From: Myxococcales bacterium SG8_38
GTDB lineage: Bacteria; Myxococcota_A; Polyangia; Polyangiales; Houyiibacteriaceae
Direction of reading: 5' to 3'
DNA length: 51,584 nt
NCBI GenBank assembly: GCA_001303415.1
Contig: LJTN01000051.1
Coordinates: forward strand, 1-51,584
Part shown: one piece after another, positions 17,022 through 25,895 of the stretch
Layout of the letters: each line of letters begins with the position of its first letter
How positions within the stretch are numbered: position 1 is the stretch's first letter
Position numbers and translations under genes: made by a program
The notes under the pieces: generated by a model
Told to the model about the DNA's origin: nothing
Database searches by the model: none
Seen by the model: only the letters and a program-made list of their open reading frames with translations

Positions 17022-17945
17022 TCAACCCACGGCTGCGGTCGGACTGCAGGGGTTGCACCTGTTTGCCAGCTCGTCGTGCTCGACCTGAATGGTTGCGTGC
17101 TCGATGGTGAACCGTTCCGCGAGAAGCCGATTGGCGGCGTCGATGATGCTCTGATGGTCCGCATCCGCGGTGATCACGAGGTGGGTCGTGGCGATGTTGC
17201 GGCCGCTGGTCAGCGCCCACACGTGCAGATCGTGTGCGTCCAACACGCCGGGAAGCTCCTTGAGAGCGGTGGCGACTTCGTCGACCGAGATGCCCTTGGG
17301 CACGCCTTGCATGAGAACGTCGAGCGTCTCCCGGACTAAACCCCAAGCCGAGTAGAGAACGAGCGCGGCAATGACGAAAGAGGCGGCCGGGTCGGCCCAC
17401 CACCATCCGAAAAAGTAGATCCCAGCGCCGGCGGCGATGGCGCCGACGCTTCCAAGAGCGTCCCCCATGACGTGCAACCAAGCCCCACGAACGTTGAGGC
17501 TCTCGTTGCGGCCTCCGCTGAGCACGATGAGGTTTGCGAAGTTGATCGCCAAGCCCCCAAACGCCACTGCAAGCATAAGCGCGCCCTGCACTTCGGGCGG
17601 CGAGGAAAGCCGCTCCCATGCTTCGCGCGTGATGAGGACCGACAGCACCAGGAGCGCAGCACCGTTGGTGAGCGCCGCGAGAATTTCGGCTCGATGAAAA
17701 CCGTAGGTTCGCTGCGACGTCGCCGGGCGTTGTGCAAGCAACACCGCGACCAGTGACAGACCGAGCGCCGCGGCATCGGAAAACATGTGGCCCGCGTCCG
17801 CCAACAGAGCGAGCGAGTTGGCGGCAAGCCCGCCGATCACCTCGGCGATCATGTATGTCGCGGTCAGCACCAAGGCGAGCGTGAGCCGCTTGCGGTTGCC
17901 TTCGGCTGCGTCGGCGGGCGTGTGGTGATGATGTTCATGTCCCAT
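17022..17945 (-). CDS. czcD: Cation diffusion facilitator metal exporter (CzcD/ZitB type)
   Basis: A 307-residue CDF protein with an N-terminal His cluster (GHEHHHH), six helices and a cytoplasmic C-terminal domain ending in Cys (NRCNPCSP). The transport-site motifs are LLADAGHMFSDAAA in helix 2 (H53, D57) and HVMGDALGS in helix 5. Such proteins export Zn2+ (also Co2+, Cd2+) in exchange for protons. ATG 17945 is chosen; a GTG seven codons upstream (17966) is also possible. It converges tail-to-tail with the CWC gene (5 bp apart). The metal cannot be fixed from sequence, though the HxxxD sites fit zinc. Confidence 0.92.
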   Translation of the reverse strand: MGHEHHHHTPADAAEGNRKRLTLALVLTATYMIAEVIGGLAANSLALLADAGHMFSDAAALGLSLVAVLLAQRPATSQRTYGFHRAEILAALTNGAALLVLSVLITREAWERLSSPPEVQGALMLAVAFGGLAINFANLIVLSGGRNESLNVRGAWLHVMGDALGSVGAIAAGAGIYFFGWWWADPAASFVIAALVLYSAWGLVRETLDVLMQGVPKGISVDEVATALKELPGVLDAHDLHVWALTSGRNIATTHLVITADADHQSIIDAANRLLAERFTIEHATIQVEHDELANRCNPCSPTAAVG

Positions 17946-18077
17946 TGGCGGCCCATGGCTTACCACGATGTCGGCGATCGATCGATCGAGACCAGTTCGT
18001 GATATAGGTTTGCCCTGTGCTGTAGTAAAAAGTGCGCTTCAGAGAGCGGTCGAAGCCGCAATCGCAGGAGAATCCCA

Positions 18078-18731
18078 ATGAGTGACAAGAAGGTCGTGAA
18101 GTACGAGGGACGAGATGCAGACGTACAGTGGGACGGCAGGCTCTGCATTCACATCGGAGAGTGCGGCCGAGCGAAGAACGACCTTTTCGTCGGCGGCAGG
18201 CAACCCTGGTGCGAGCCCGACCGCGTGAGCGCCGATGAGGTGGCGGACGTCGTGCTGCGCTGCCCAAGCGGCGCGCTGACCTACCGACGCAAGGATGGCG
18301 GCGCCGAGGAGAGCCCGGATTCCGAGAACGTCGTCTCGGTGATGTACAACGGGCCCCTGTACGTACGCGGTGACTTGGAGATCGACGGCGCCTCGGAGGA
18401 CATGCCCGGGCTGCGGTTTCGGGCCGCGCTCTGCCGATGCGGCCAGTCCAAGAGCAAGCCGTTTTGTGACAATAGTCACGAGGCCGCCGGATTTCAGGAC
18501 TACGGCGCCGTGGGCGAAAAGGGCGACGGGTTCGAAGCTCCTGGCGGCAAGCTGAGCGTGAGTCCCACGCCCAACGGGCCGCTGCTTCTCAGCGGAAACT
18601 TCACCATCGCTGCGGCCAGCGGCAGAAGAGCCTGGAGAGGCAAGAAGGCGGCGCTTTGCCGCTGTGGTCACTCGAACAACAAGCCTTTTTGTGACGGCTC
18701 GCACAAGGGAGCAGGATTCCGAGCCGAGTGA
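18078..18731 (+). CDS. Fer4_19-CDGSH-CDGSH triple iron-sulfur protein
   Basis: A 217-residue protein built of three cluster modules. Residues 1-70 form a Fer4_19/DUF1271 mono-[4Fe-4S] type domain with C23, C29, C45 and C62. Two CDGSH [2Fe-2S] modules follow: CRCGQSKSKPFCDNSH (C119, C121, C130, H134) and CRCGHSNNKPFCDGSH (C194, C196, C205, H209), each with the 3Cys-1His ligand set. It has no signal peptide and is probably a cytoplasmic redox or cluster-transfer protein. The stop overlaps a GTG by 4 bp, and the AMP-ligase start follows closely, so the two are probably co-transcribed. Confidence 0.93.
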   Translation: MSDKKVVKYEGRDADVQWDGRLCIHIGECGRAKNDLFVGGRQPWCEPDRVSADEVADVVLRCPSGALTYRRKDGGAEESPDSENVVSVMYNGPLYVRGDLEIDGASEDMPGLRFRAALCRCGQSKSKPFCDNSHEAAGFQDYGAVGEKGDGFEAPGGKLSVSPTPNGPLLLSGNFTIAAASGRRAWRGKKAALCRCGHSNNKPFCDGSHKGAGFRAE

Positions 18732-18760
18732 GGTCGGTTCGACGCGGGGAGGAGGCGAAG

Positions 18761-20401
18761 GTGAGCTTTTCGACGATGATGGATCGACCGCTCTTGATCT
18801 CGAGCTTGTTCGAGCATGGGCGGCGCTTGTACGCCGACAGCCGCGTGATCACCGTCGGTGAGGGCGGCGATCGGATTAGCAGCTACGCGGAGGTCGGCGA
18901 ACGCACGGAGCAGCTTGCCAAGGCATTGATGAAGCTTGGCGTCGAGCGCGAGGACCGGGTGGGCACCTTTTGCTGGAACACCCAGGAGCACCTCGAGGCC
19001 TACTTTGCCATCTCTTCGATGGGAGCGGTGATGCACACGCTCAACATTCGACTCTTTCCCGAGCAGCTGGCGTTCGTGATCAATCACGCACAAGACAAGG
19101 TCATCATCGTCGATGACACACTCGTCCCCGTGCTGGGTCAGGTCGCCAAGGACATGAAGACGGTCGAGCACATCATCGTCGTCGGCAGCTGCGATGATGC
19201 CCCGTTGCGCCAGGCCCCGCGTGCCTCGCTCCACAGGTACGAAGCGCTGCTGTCGGCCGAGTCTCCAGGCATCGAGTGGCCCGAGCTCGATGAGCGCGCG
19301 CCGGCTTCCATGGCGTACACGAGCGGTACGACCGGGGATCCCAAGGGCGTCGTCTACAGCCACCGTTCTACGGTGCTCCACTCCTACGGCATCACCTCCG
19401 GTGCGGTCACGGGGCTCAACGAGCGGGACATCGTGTTGACGATCGTGCCCATGTTTCACGCGAACTGCTGGGGCCTGCCGTACGCGGGCTGGTGGGTTGG
19501 CACGGACTTTTTGCAGCCGGGGCGATTTCTGCAGCCGAAGCCTCTCGTCTCGATGATCGAGCGTCATCGGCCCACGTTCGCGGGCGCGGTGCCCAGCATT
19601 TGGACTGCAGTGCTCCACTACGGGGAAGACCAGGACATCGACCTGTCTTCGTTTCGACTGGTCATTTGTGGCGGCTCCGCAGTTCCCGAGTCGCTCATGC
19701 GAGCTTTCGAGGAGCGTTACGGGGTCACGATTCTACAGCTATGGGGGATGACCGAGACGAGCCCGCTCGGAACGGTCGCGTCGGTGCCGCCCGGCATAGA
19801 GGGAGAGGAGGCCTGGCGCTATCGGGTGCGAACCGGCCGTGCCGTGGCGGGGCTCGATCTGCGCATCGTGGACGACCAAGGTGCGGTGCTGCCCTGGGAC
19901 GGGAAGTCTATCGGTGAGATCGAGGTGCGGGGTCCCTGGGTCACCGGCAGCTACTACGGCGTGGACGCGTCGGACAAGTTCCACGATGGCTGGTTGCGGA
20001 CTGGAGACGTGGGGTTCGTCGATCCGCGAGGCTACGTGCAGATTACGGATCGATCGAAGGACGTCATCAAGTCGGGTGGTGAATGGATTTCATCGGTGGA
20101 GCTCGAAAATGCGATCATCGCGCACCCCGAGGTTGCGGAGGCAGCGGTGGTGGGGGTTCCCGACGACAAGTGGGACGAGCGGCCGCTTGCCTGTGTAGTC
20201 CGGAAGAGCGGCAGCACCGTCAGCCCCGAAGAGCTACGCGCCTATTTGGAAGACAAGGTCGCCAAGTGGTGGCTTCCCGAGCGCTGGTCCTTCATCGACG
20301 AAATCCCGAAAACCAGCGTCGGCAAGTTCGACAAAAAAGTCCTGCGCAACCTCTACGCCGGGGACACGCTACCCGTCCAAAAAACGACTGATTCTAAATA
20401 G
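18761..20401 (+). CDS. Medium/long-chain fatty-acid-CoA ligase (AMP-forming)
   Basis: A 546-residue adenylate-forming enzyme. The P-loop TSGTTGDPKG is at 187-196, followed by the adenine-site WGMTETSPLG, the hinge region DRSKDVIKSGGEWIS and a C-terminal catalytic Lys in KTSVGKFDKK. The wording is closest to the AlkK/LcfB group that activates medium- to long-chain fatty acids. The GTG at 18761 is chosen because a GGAGG lies 5 nt before it; the alternative GTG at 18728 has a poor site and an ATG at 18776 is also possible. It is cytoplasmic. Association with the iron-sulfur protein upstream is unexplained. Confidence 0.93.
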   Translation: MSFSTMMDRPLLISSLFEHGRRLYADSRVITVGEGGDRISSYAEVGERTEQLAKALMKLGVEREDRVGTFCWNTQEHLEAYFAISSMGAVMHTLNIRLFPEQLAFVINHAQDKVIIVDDTLVPVLGQVAKDMKTVEHIIVVGSCDDAPLRQAPRASLHRYEALLSAESPGIEWPELDERAPASMAYTSGTTGDPKGVVYSHRSTVLHSYGITSGAVTGLNERDIVLTIVPMFHANCWGLPYAGWWVGTDFLQPGRFLQPKPLVSMIERHRPTFAGAVPSIWTAVLHYGEDQDIDLSSFRLVICGGSAVPESLMRAFEERYGVTILQLWGMTETSPLGTVASVPPGIEGEEAWRYRVRTGRAVAGLDLRIVDDQGAVLPWDGKSIGEIEVRGPWVTGSYYGVDASDKFHDGWLRTGDVGFVDPRGYVQITDRSKDVIKSGGEWISSVELENAIIAHPEVAEAAVVGVPDDKWDERPLACVVRKSGSTVSPEELRAYLEDKVAKWWLPERWSFIDEIPKTSVGKFDKKVLRNLYAGDTLPVQKTTDSK

Positions 20402-20480
20402 TTACGACCCTGAGCACGCAAACCCGAAACCAAGTCCCAAACGCCTGCTCGCCGACCGCGACCACGCCCAGCATCTCTCC

Positions 20481-20915
20481 TCAGCAGCAATCGAGCCGCT
20501 CGCGTGTCCGTTCGGTGGCTTGGCGCAATAAGTGGATGCTGTCGATGACTCGGCCCCGCTCAGCCGCGGGAATGCCGTCGAGGATGGCGGCGACGCTCCT
20601 TTCGGTCAGCCGTAGAAGGTGCTTGGCTTCTTTCCTGCCTTTCGCGCTGAGTGAGATCAGGACACGACGGCCGTCATCCTGCCCCTTGTCACGCATGACC
20701 CAGCCCCTCTTTTCGAGCCCATCGACCAGCCGCGTCATTGCGCCCTTGGTGACTCTCGTGTGAGCGGCCAAACGGCTCACGTCCCACTCACCCTCCAGGA
20801 GCGTCTGAAGCAGCACACACTGAGCAGCGCTCACGGTGCCGCAGCAAACCTGCTCCCGCTCGAACGACGAGAACATGCGATAGAAAGCGATGATGTCTTC
20901 GACTACGGGGCTCAT
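20481..20915 (-). CDS. MarR family regulator with clustered cysteines
   Basis: A 144-residue winged-helix regulator: recognition region VTKGAMTRLVDGLEKRGW and wing DKGQDDGRRVLISLS. It has five cysteines in places that invite metal(loid) binding: C24-C25 and C33 in the first helix region (VCCGTVSAAQC) and a terminal C143-C144. Its ATG overlaps the stop of the broken arsenite methyltransferase gene, so the two are one operon. Together this suggests an As(III)- or thiol-responsive MarR that controls the operon, although the usual arsenic sensor is ArsR. It was probably transcribed from the promoter at 21695-21724. Confidence 0.9.
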   Translation of the reverse strand: MSPVVEDIIAFYRMFSSFEREQVCCGTVSAAQCVLLQTLLEGEWDVSRLAAHTRVTKGAMTRLVDGLEKRGWVMRDKGQDDGRRVLISLSAKGRKEAKHLLRLTERSVAAILDGIPAAERGRVIDSIHLLRQATERTRERLDCC

Positions 20916-21675
20916 GGTTTACGTGCGGTGATCGAATAGCTGAAAATCGTTTCCGAGAGCTCGTTGATCTTTTCCAGCCCAATCGTGTCCACTGCGGCCT
21001 TCCACATCGGGTCTTGCAAGCTCGGAGTGAGAAGAGGGGCCGCCGGCTTGCGCGTGAACCGGACGTCTTCGAAGCCGGCTGCTCGGATGTAGCCTAGATA
21101 CTCTGCCTCGGTCGATGCACCGCCGACGCAGGCAATCCAGCTCTCGGCGAGCTCTGAAACCTCTGCCGGCAGCGGCTCGCTCAGCACGATGATACTTGAG
21201 GCTTGTCGGGGCTGAGATTGATCACGCAGTTGGAGATCACCACGTCGACGCTTCGCGATGCGACGGGCAGCTCCTCGATCAGTCCTTCGCGGCACTCGAC
21301 CGTCCGTGCGTAGCCGGCATTCACGGCGTTAATGCGGGCGCGCTCGAGCATCTCAGGCGTCATGTCGACGCCGATGAATCGGCCTTGGGGGCCGAGCTTC
21401 TCTGCGCAGAGCAGAGCGTCGAATCCCGCACCCGAGCCCAAGTCGACGACGGTTTCACCCGGCTCGAGGCCGGCCAGGGCGCTTGGGTTCCCGCATCCAA
21501 GACCGAGGTTTGCGTCCGCCGCGACCCCTGTGGTGTCTTGCTCGGAGTACCCGAGGAGTGCGGCGGTCTTCGCATGAGGGCTCTGCTCTGCGGGCGCCCC
21601 GCAACAGCCGCTGCCCCGCTGCGCGACCTGTGCATATCCCGACTTCACCAGCTGGTGTGTTCGATGCTTGTCCAT
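20912..21675 (-). pseudogene. arsM: Arsenite S-adenosylmethionine methyltransferase, broken by internal deletion
   Basis: The N-terminal part (21675 down to the stop at 21181, 164 residues) has the ArsM SAM site VVDLGSGAGFD, GLGCGNP with the first catalytic Cys, and ISNCVINLSPDKPQV with the second. The reading frame then ends. The C-terminal part continues in another frame as IVLSEPLPAE, then IACVGGA with the third catalytic Cys, to the stop at 20912. Intact relatives carry about 18 residues between DKPQV and IVLSEP (the FREAFRVLRPGG region), so roughly 52 bp are missing near 21190-21196, shifting the frame. The start ATG 21675 has GGAGG 5 nt upstream. ArsM methylates As(III) to volatile forms; this copy should be inactive unless the lesion is an assembly error. 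Confidence 0.88.
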
Positions 21676-21688
21676 AGGATCCTCCGAT

Positions 21689-21714
21689 GGTTGCATAATG
21701 CAACCAATTGGTTG
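21689..21714. promoter_or_regulatory. Overlapping palindromes in the arsM promoter (likely MarR operator)
   Basis: Two palindromes share the half-site CAACC: GGTTGCA-TAA-TGCAACC (21689-21705) and the perfect 14-mer CAACCAATTGGTTG (21701-21714). The first covers the -10 box of the arsM promoter, the second fills the spacer. The arrangement fits two dimers of the MarR regulator encoded at the end of the operon. The assignment to this regulator is inferred from proximity. Confidence 0.72.
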
Positions 21715-21724
21715 AGCCTGTCAA
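21695..21724 (-). promoter_or_regulatory. Sigma70-type promoter of the arsM-marR operon
   Basis: On the minus strand: -35 TTGACA (21724-21719), 18-nt spacer, -10 CATTAT (21700-21695), then 19 nt to the ATG at 21675 with a GGAGG ribosome site between. It is one of the clearest promoters in the window. Confidence 0.75.
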
Positions 21725-21773
21725 CTAGAAGATCGAGGCGCGATGGAGCGGATTGTCGCGGTGTGCATCCTAC

Positions 21774-22685
21774 CTATCCGGAATCACTTTGTTTTTTTGG
21801 GGGTAGCGTGTCCCCGAGGAAATTGAGGAGAGTGGTGGTGAACTGCGGTTCTTGCTCGCGGTGAGGCCAGTGGCCGGCATCCGGGATGACGAGCAGGTCT
21901 GCGCCTCCCTCGAATAGGCCTTTGGACTTTTCGTAGGGGCCCAGGTGGCCGCCGAAGTCTTTGCCTCCAGCGACCATGAGGCCGCGCGTGTTCAACGACC
22001 CGGTGAGGCGACGATCGGGTTTGTCGAACATGGCGCGATAGTAATCGATCGCGGCAGCCAGCACTCGAGGGTCCGCGAAGGCTTCTTTCGCTCTTGCGAG
22101 GGCCGCATCACGCTCGGGCCCGCGCCACCCCGGCGCCCAACGTCGATACAGGGTCTCGATGTATGCAAAGTCGTTGCGTCGCGTAGCGGCCTCGGCCCAA
22201 GGAAGCTGAAAATGGATGAAGTGGCGCGCCATGATGAAGAGCGCCAGCGTCTGCAGCGCGTTCTTGGGCTTCAACGTTCTGGGGTGCGGGATCGCAATGG
22301 GTACGATCGCATCCACTCGGCTGGGCGCCAGCGCGGCGGCGCCGTACACCAGGGTTGCCCCCCAGTCGTGGCCGACCAACACGGCGGACTCCAGTCGAAG
22401 CGCGTCCAGCAGCCCGATGGCATCCTCGGCGAGCGTCAACGCATCGTAAGGCCGACCCGCGACTAGGGTATCCGCGTGATACCCCCGCAAATAGGGAACG
22501 ATCGTTCTGTAGCCGGCGTCATTGAGCGAGCGAGCGATGCCGACGAACGAATGCGGCGTGTCGGGAAACCCATGAAAGAGGATGACAGGCCGCCCCCGGC
22601 CGGACTCGTGGTACCGCCATGTTTGCTCTTCGAGCGTAACGTTCTGAAACTCGAGCTCGACAGGCATAGCTGACTCAGCGGTCAT
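21774..22685 (-). CDS. Alpha/beta hydrolase, epoxide hydrolase/haloalkane dehalogenase-like
   Basis: A 303-residue hydrolase. [10 protein letters not shown] supplies the HG-P oxyanion motif of epoxide hydrolases, and the nucleophile elbow is VGHDWGATL with Asp rather than Ser, the hallmark of epoxide hydrolases and dehalogenases. The cap domain is about 140-230 and the catalytic His is in [10 protein letters not shown]. The product is soluble. The first ATG (22685) has GTGAGG upstream; an internal ATG (22667) is possible. It lies between the ars unit and the divergent exporter operon, with no evident operon partner. The substrate is unknown. Confidence 0.88.
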   Translation of the reverse strand: MTAESAMPVELEFQNVTLEEQTWRYHESGRGRPVILFHGFPDTPHSFVGIARSLNDAGYRTIVPYLRGYHADTLVAGRPYDALTLAEDAIGLLDALRLESAVLVGHDWGATLVYGAAALAPSRVDAIVPIAIPHPRTLKPKNALQTLALFIMARHFIHFQLPWAEAATRRNDFAYIETLYRRWAPGWRGPERDAALARAKEAFADPRVLAAAIDYYRAMFDKPDRRLTGSLNTRGLMVAGGKDFGGHLGPYEKSKGLFEGGADLLVIPDAGHWPHREQEPQFTTTLLNFLGDTLPPKKQSDSG

Positions 22686-22767
22686 AGCCTCACCGGCATG
22701 GTTTCTACAAGGAGGATTTGACGTCGATCATCCAAGCGCGTACGAACGACACGACTTGGAAGCCGCG

Positions 22768-23502
22768 ATGCCGCCAGAGCTCGATCCAAACCGCGCACGC
22801 TCCGCCATCCTCGCCGCCCATGATGTGACCAAAGTCTACCGAATGGGAGACGTCGACGTGCACGCTTTGCGCGGGGTGACCGTACCTCTGTACGAAGGGG
22901 AGCTCATGGTTCTTCTCGGGCCCTCGGGAAGCGGAAAGTCGACCCTGCTCAACATTCTCGGAGCGCTCGACGTGCCCACATCCGGGCGGGTGCTCTACCG
23001 GGGCCGAGACATTGCCAGTGCAGACGAGCGGGAGCTGACTCTATTTCGGCGCGCGCACGTCGGCTTCGTGTTTCAGTTCTACAATCTCGTGCCCAGCTTG
23101 ACCGCTCGCGAGAACGTCGCGCTGGTCACCGAGATCGCGGAAAATCCATTGGACCCCGGCGAGGCCCTCGAGCTCGTGGGTCTTTCGGCCCGCATGCACC
23201 ATTTCCCCGCCCAGCTTTCGGGCGGAGAGCAGCAACGCGTCGCCATCGCTCGGGCCGTGGCCAAGCAGCCCGAGATCCTGCTTTGTGACGAGCCCACGGG
23301 CGCGCTCGATTTCAAGACCGGGATCCGCGTCCTCGAAGTGATCGACGAGGTCAATCGCTCTCTTGGAACGACCACCGCCGTCATCACGCACCATGCGCCG
23401 ATCGCACGCATGGCCGACCGCGTGGTGTCCCTCTCGGACGGCACCGTCGCGGGCGATGAGACCAACGAACAGAAGATATCGCCCTCCGAGCTGACATGGT
23501 GA
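22768..23502 (+). CDS. ABC transporter ATPase, LolD/MacB type
   Basis: A 244-residue ATPase of the FtsX-partner class. Walker [11 protein letters not shown], the Q-loop in [18 protein letters not shown], signature [14 protein letters not shown], Walker [13 protein letters not shown] and the H-loop in VITHHAP are all complete. The [10 protein letters not shown] wording matches ATPases of MacB/LolD and DevA exporters. ATG 22768 is used; a TTG 4 codons upstream is possible. The end overlaps the permease start by 7 bp. It powers mechanotransmission by the permease rather than transport through the membrane pore. Confidence 0.93.
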   Translation: MPPELDPNRARSAILAAHDVTKVYRMGDVDVHALRGVTVPLYEGELMVLLGPSGSGKSTLLNILGALDVPTSGRVLYRGRDIASADERELTLFRRAHVGFVFQFYNLVPSLTARENVALVTEIAENPLDPGEALELVGLSARMHHFPAQLSGGEQQRVAIARAVAKQPEILLCDEPTGALDFKTGIRVLEVIDEVNRSLGTTTAVITHHAPIARMADRVVSLSDGTVAGDETNEQKISPSELTW

Positions 23503-25865
23503 AGGTTCTCGATCGCAAGTTGCTTCGCGACTTGCTCAACCTCAAGAGCCAAGCTCTCACCATTGCGCTGGTCGTTGCTGTAGGCATCGCGAACTACATC
23601 ACGTTGCGCAGCGCCTGGCGTGCGCTCGAAGCGTCTAGGGCGGCATACTACGAGCACTACAGGTTTGCAGACGTGTTTGCGAGTCTCAAACGGGCACCCG
23701 ACTCAGTGGCGGACCGGATTCAAGAGATTCGCGGCGTGGCCTCCGTCTATCCGCGTGTCGTCGAGGAGGTGCTTCTGCCCATGGAAGACATGCTCACTCC
23801 GGCACACGGCTTCATCATTTCCTTGCCGGTTCACGGGCGGCCGCCCCTGAACGACGTGTACGTGAAAGCAGGACGGTTTCCCGAGCCCGGACGCGGCAAT
23901 GAGGTGCTCGTATACGAGCCGTTTGCCAAAGAGCACGATCTGACCCCGGGCTCCACGATCTCCGCGGTCCTCAACGGCAAGCTGCACGACCTCATCGTCG
24001 TGGGGCTCGCTTTGTCGCCGGAATACGTCTTCGCCGTCGAGCCGGGCGGCATCACGTCGGACGACGAGCGCTTTGCCCCGATGTGGATGTCGCGCAGCGC
24101 CGTCGCCGCGGCCTTTCAGATGGAAGGCGCTTTCAACGACGTCGTCCTGCGATTGGAGCCAGGCGCCGACGAAAGGGCTGTCTTGATCGCGCTGGATCGC
24201 GTTCTCGAGCCGTACGGTGGATTGGGCGCCTACGGGCGAGCGCTACAGATTTCGAGCTCGATCTTGGAAGGAGAGCTCGCTCAGATCGAGGTGTTGGTGC
24301 TCTTTCTGCCCGCTATCTTCCTAGCGGTTGCGGCGTTTCTGCTGAACGTCGTCTTTTCGAGATTGGTCACGCTCCAGCGAGGCGAGATCGCGGTGATCAA
24401 GGCGGTCGGTTACCGAAACTCCGCCGTCGCGCTCCACTACGTGAAGATGGTCTCCATCATCGTGCTATTGGGCTCGGTGGTAGGAGTAGGGCTCGGTGCG
24501 TGGTTGGCGGATGCCATGCTGGATCTGTATGCGAGATTCTTCCGGCTTCCCATGACGCGCGGCCGCATCGATCTCCCCGTCGCAATCAATGCGATCATCG
24601 CGAGCTTCGCGGCAGCGGTCGCGGGGATCGGTTTTGCCATCCATGCTGCGGTAACCCTGCCTCCCGCAGAGGCCATGCGGCCGCCAGCGCCGGCGCGGTA
24701 TTACGCCTCGCCCGTGGAACGCATCCCAATTCTGCGGCGTATTCGCCAAACGACCATGATGGTCTTTCGTGAGATCTGGCGGCGGCCCCTGCGGACCGTG
24801 CTGTCGGCCGCTGGCATCGCGTTCGCCTTGGCCATCATCATCCTGGGCCGTTTTGGCAAAGACGCGCACGGACCGATCATCGATCTACAGTTCGGCCGTC
24901 AGCAGCGCGAAGACATCAGCGTGAACTTCGTAGAAGAAGTCGAGGAACGCTCGCTCGGATATCTCTCGCATCTGCCAGGCGTGGACCAAGTAGACGGCTA
25001 CCGTGCCACGCCCGTGCGATTCCGGTCGGGACCCCGTTGGCGCGACAGCATCATCATCGGCCTCCCTCCCGATAGCAATTTGCGCCGCCTTTTCAATCGC
25101 CAGTTCCAACCGGTGCAGATCCCTCGCAACGGCGTCCTCATCACCAACGTGCTTGCCGACATTCTTGGCGCCGAGCCCGGAGACATGATCCAGATCGAGC
25201 TGAAGGAAGGCGACCGTGGCACGCGGGAGGTTCCAATCAGCGGGACGATCGACGAGGCCTTCGGCATACAGGGCTACATGCAGAAGAACAGCCTCCACGA
25301 GCTCTTGCGAGAAAAGCCCACCATCACCACGGCGCTGCTCCGGGTGGACCCCGAGTGGGAGACCGAGCTGCATGCTCGCCTGACCGACATTCCGACCGTC
25401 CAAAGCATCCACCGCAAGCGCACTTTGCTCGAAAGGTTCGAGGAGCAGACCGGCCAAACCATGCAGGTGATCACGCTGATTCTGACGTTGTTTGCGACCG
25501 CGATCGCGGTAGCCGTGGTGTACAACAACGCGCGCGTGAGCCTCTCGGTGCGCAGCCGCGATCTTGCGACCCTCCGCGTTATCGGTTTCACTCGGACCGA
25601 AATCTCCGCAATTTTGCTCGGTGAGCAGGCGGTGCAGGTCTTTTTGGGAATCCCATTCGGGCTGGTCCTCGGAACATTGGGAGCGAAGGTCCTCATCGAA
25701 AAGCAGGCTGACCCCGAGCAGTTTCGGATGCCCATGCTGATTTCGTCTCAAACCTATGCATTTGCCGTCGTGGTAATCTTGGCCGCCGCCGTGCTGAGCG
25801 CCCTCCTGGTCCGGCGAAAGCTGGACACTCTCGATCTCATTGGCGTTCTCAAGACGCGGGAGTAA
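23496..25865 (+). CDS. FtsX-type ABC permease with two FtsX domains
   Basis: A 789-residue membrane protein. One N-terminal helix (about 18-40) is followed by a periplasmic domain, then a three-helix FtsX block (about 260-410, including [20 protein letters not shown]). A second set follows: a helix near 435-450, a second periplasmic domain and a final FtsX block (about 650-785). This doubled layout matches YbjZ/DevC-like or LolCE-like fused permeases. The conserved [11 protein letters not shown] coupling helix is present, and [12 protein letters not shown] is its first-half equivalent. It works with the ATPase and the HlyD adaptor to export a hydrophobic or lipidated substrate, identity unknown. 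Confidence 0.92.
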   Translation: MVKVLDRKLLRDLLNLKSQALTIALVVAVGIANYITLRSAWRALEASRAAYYEHYRFADVFASLKRAPDSVADRIQEIRGVASVYPRVVEEVLLPMEDMLTPAHGFIISLPVHGRPPLNDVYVKAGRFPEPGRGNEVLVYEPFAKEHDLTPGSTISAVLNGKLHDLIVVGLALSPEYVFAVEPGGITSDDERFAPMWMSRSAVAAAFQMEGAFNDVVLRLEPGADERAVLIALDRVLEPYGGLGAYGRALQISSSILEGELAQIEVLVLFLPAIFLAVAAFLLNVVFSRLVTLQRGEIAVIKAVGYRNSAVALHYVKMVSIIVLLGSVVGVGLGAWLADAMLDLYARFFRLPMTRGRIDLPVAINAIIASFAAAVAGIGFAIHAAVTLPPAEAMRPPAPARYYASPVERIPILRRIRQTTMMVFREIWRRPLRTVLSAAGIAFALAIIILGRFGKDAHGPIIDLQFGRQQREDISVNFVEEVEERSLGYLSHLPGVDQVDGYRATPVRFRSGPRWRDSIIIGLPPDSNLRRLFNRQFQPVQIPRNGVLITNVLADILGAEPGDMIQIELKEGDRGTREVPISGTIDEAFGIQGYMQKNSLHELLREKPTITTALLRVDPEWETELHARLTDIPTVQSIHRKRTLLERFEEQTGQTMQVITLILTLFATAIAVAVVYNNARVSLSVRSRDLATLRVIGFTRTEISAILLGEQAVQVFLGIPFGLVLGTLGAKVLIEKQADPEQFRMPMLISSQTYAFAVVVILAAAVLSALLVRRKLDTLDLIGVLKTRE

Positions 25866-25895
25866 ACGGTAACCACCAATCATGCGGAGCTCGTT

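Noticed and set aside
17975..17989. CGAT tandem repeat upstream of the CDF exporter
   Set aside because: Under four units; self-complementary by nature and of no clear function.
20402..20480. Terminator after the acyl-CoA ligase
   Set aside because: No stem followed by a T-run in the 79-bp gap; termination may be Rho-dependent.
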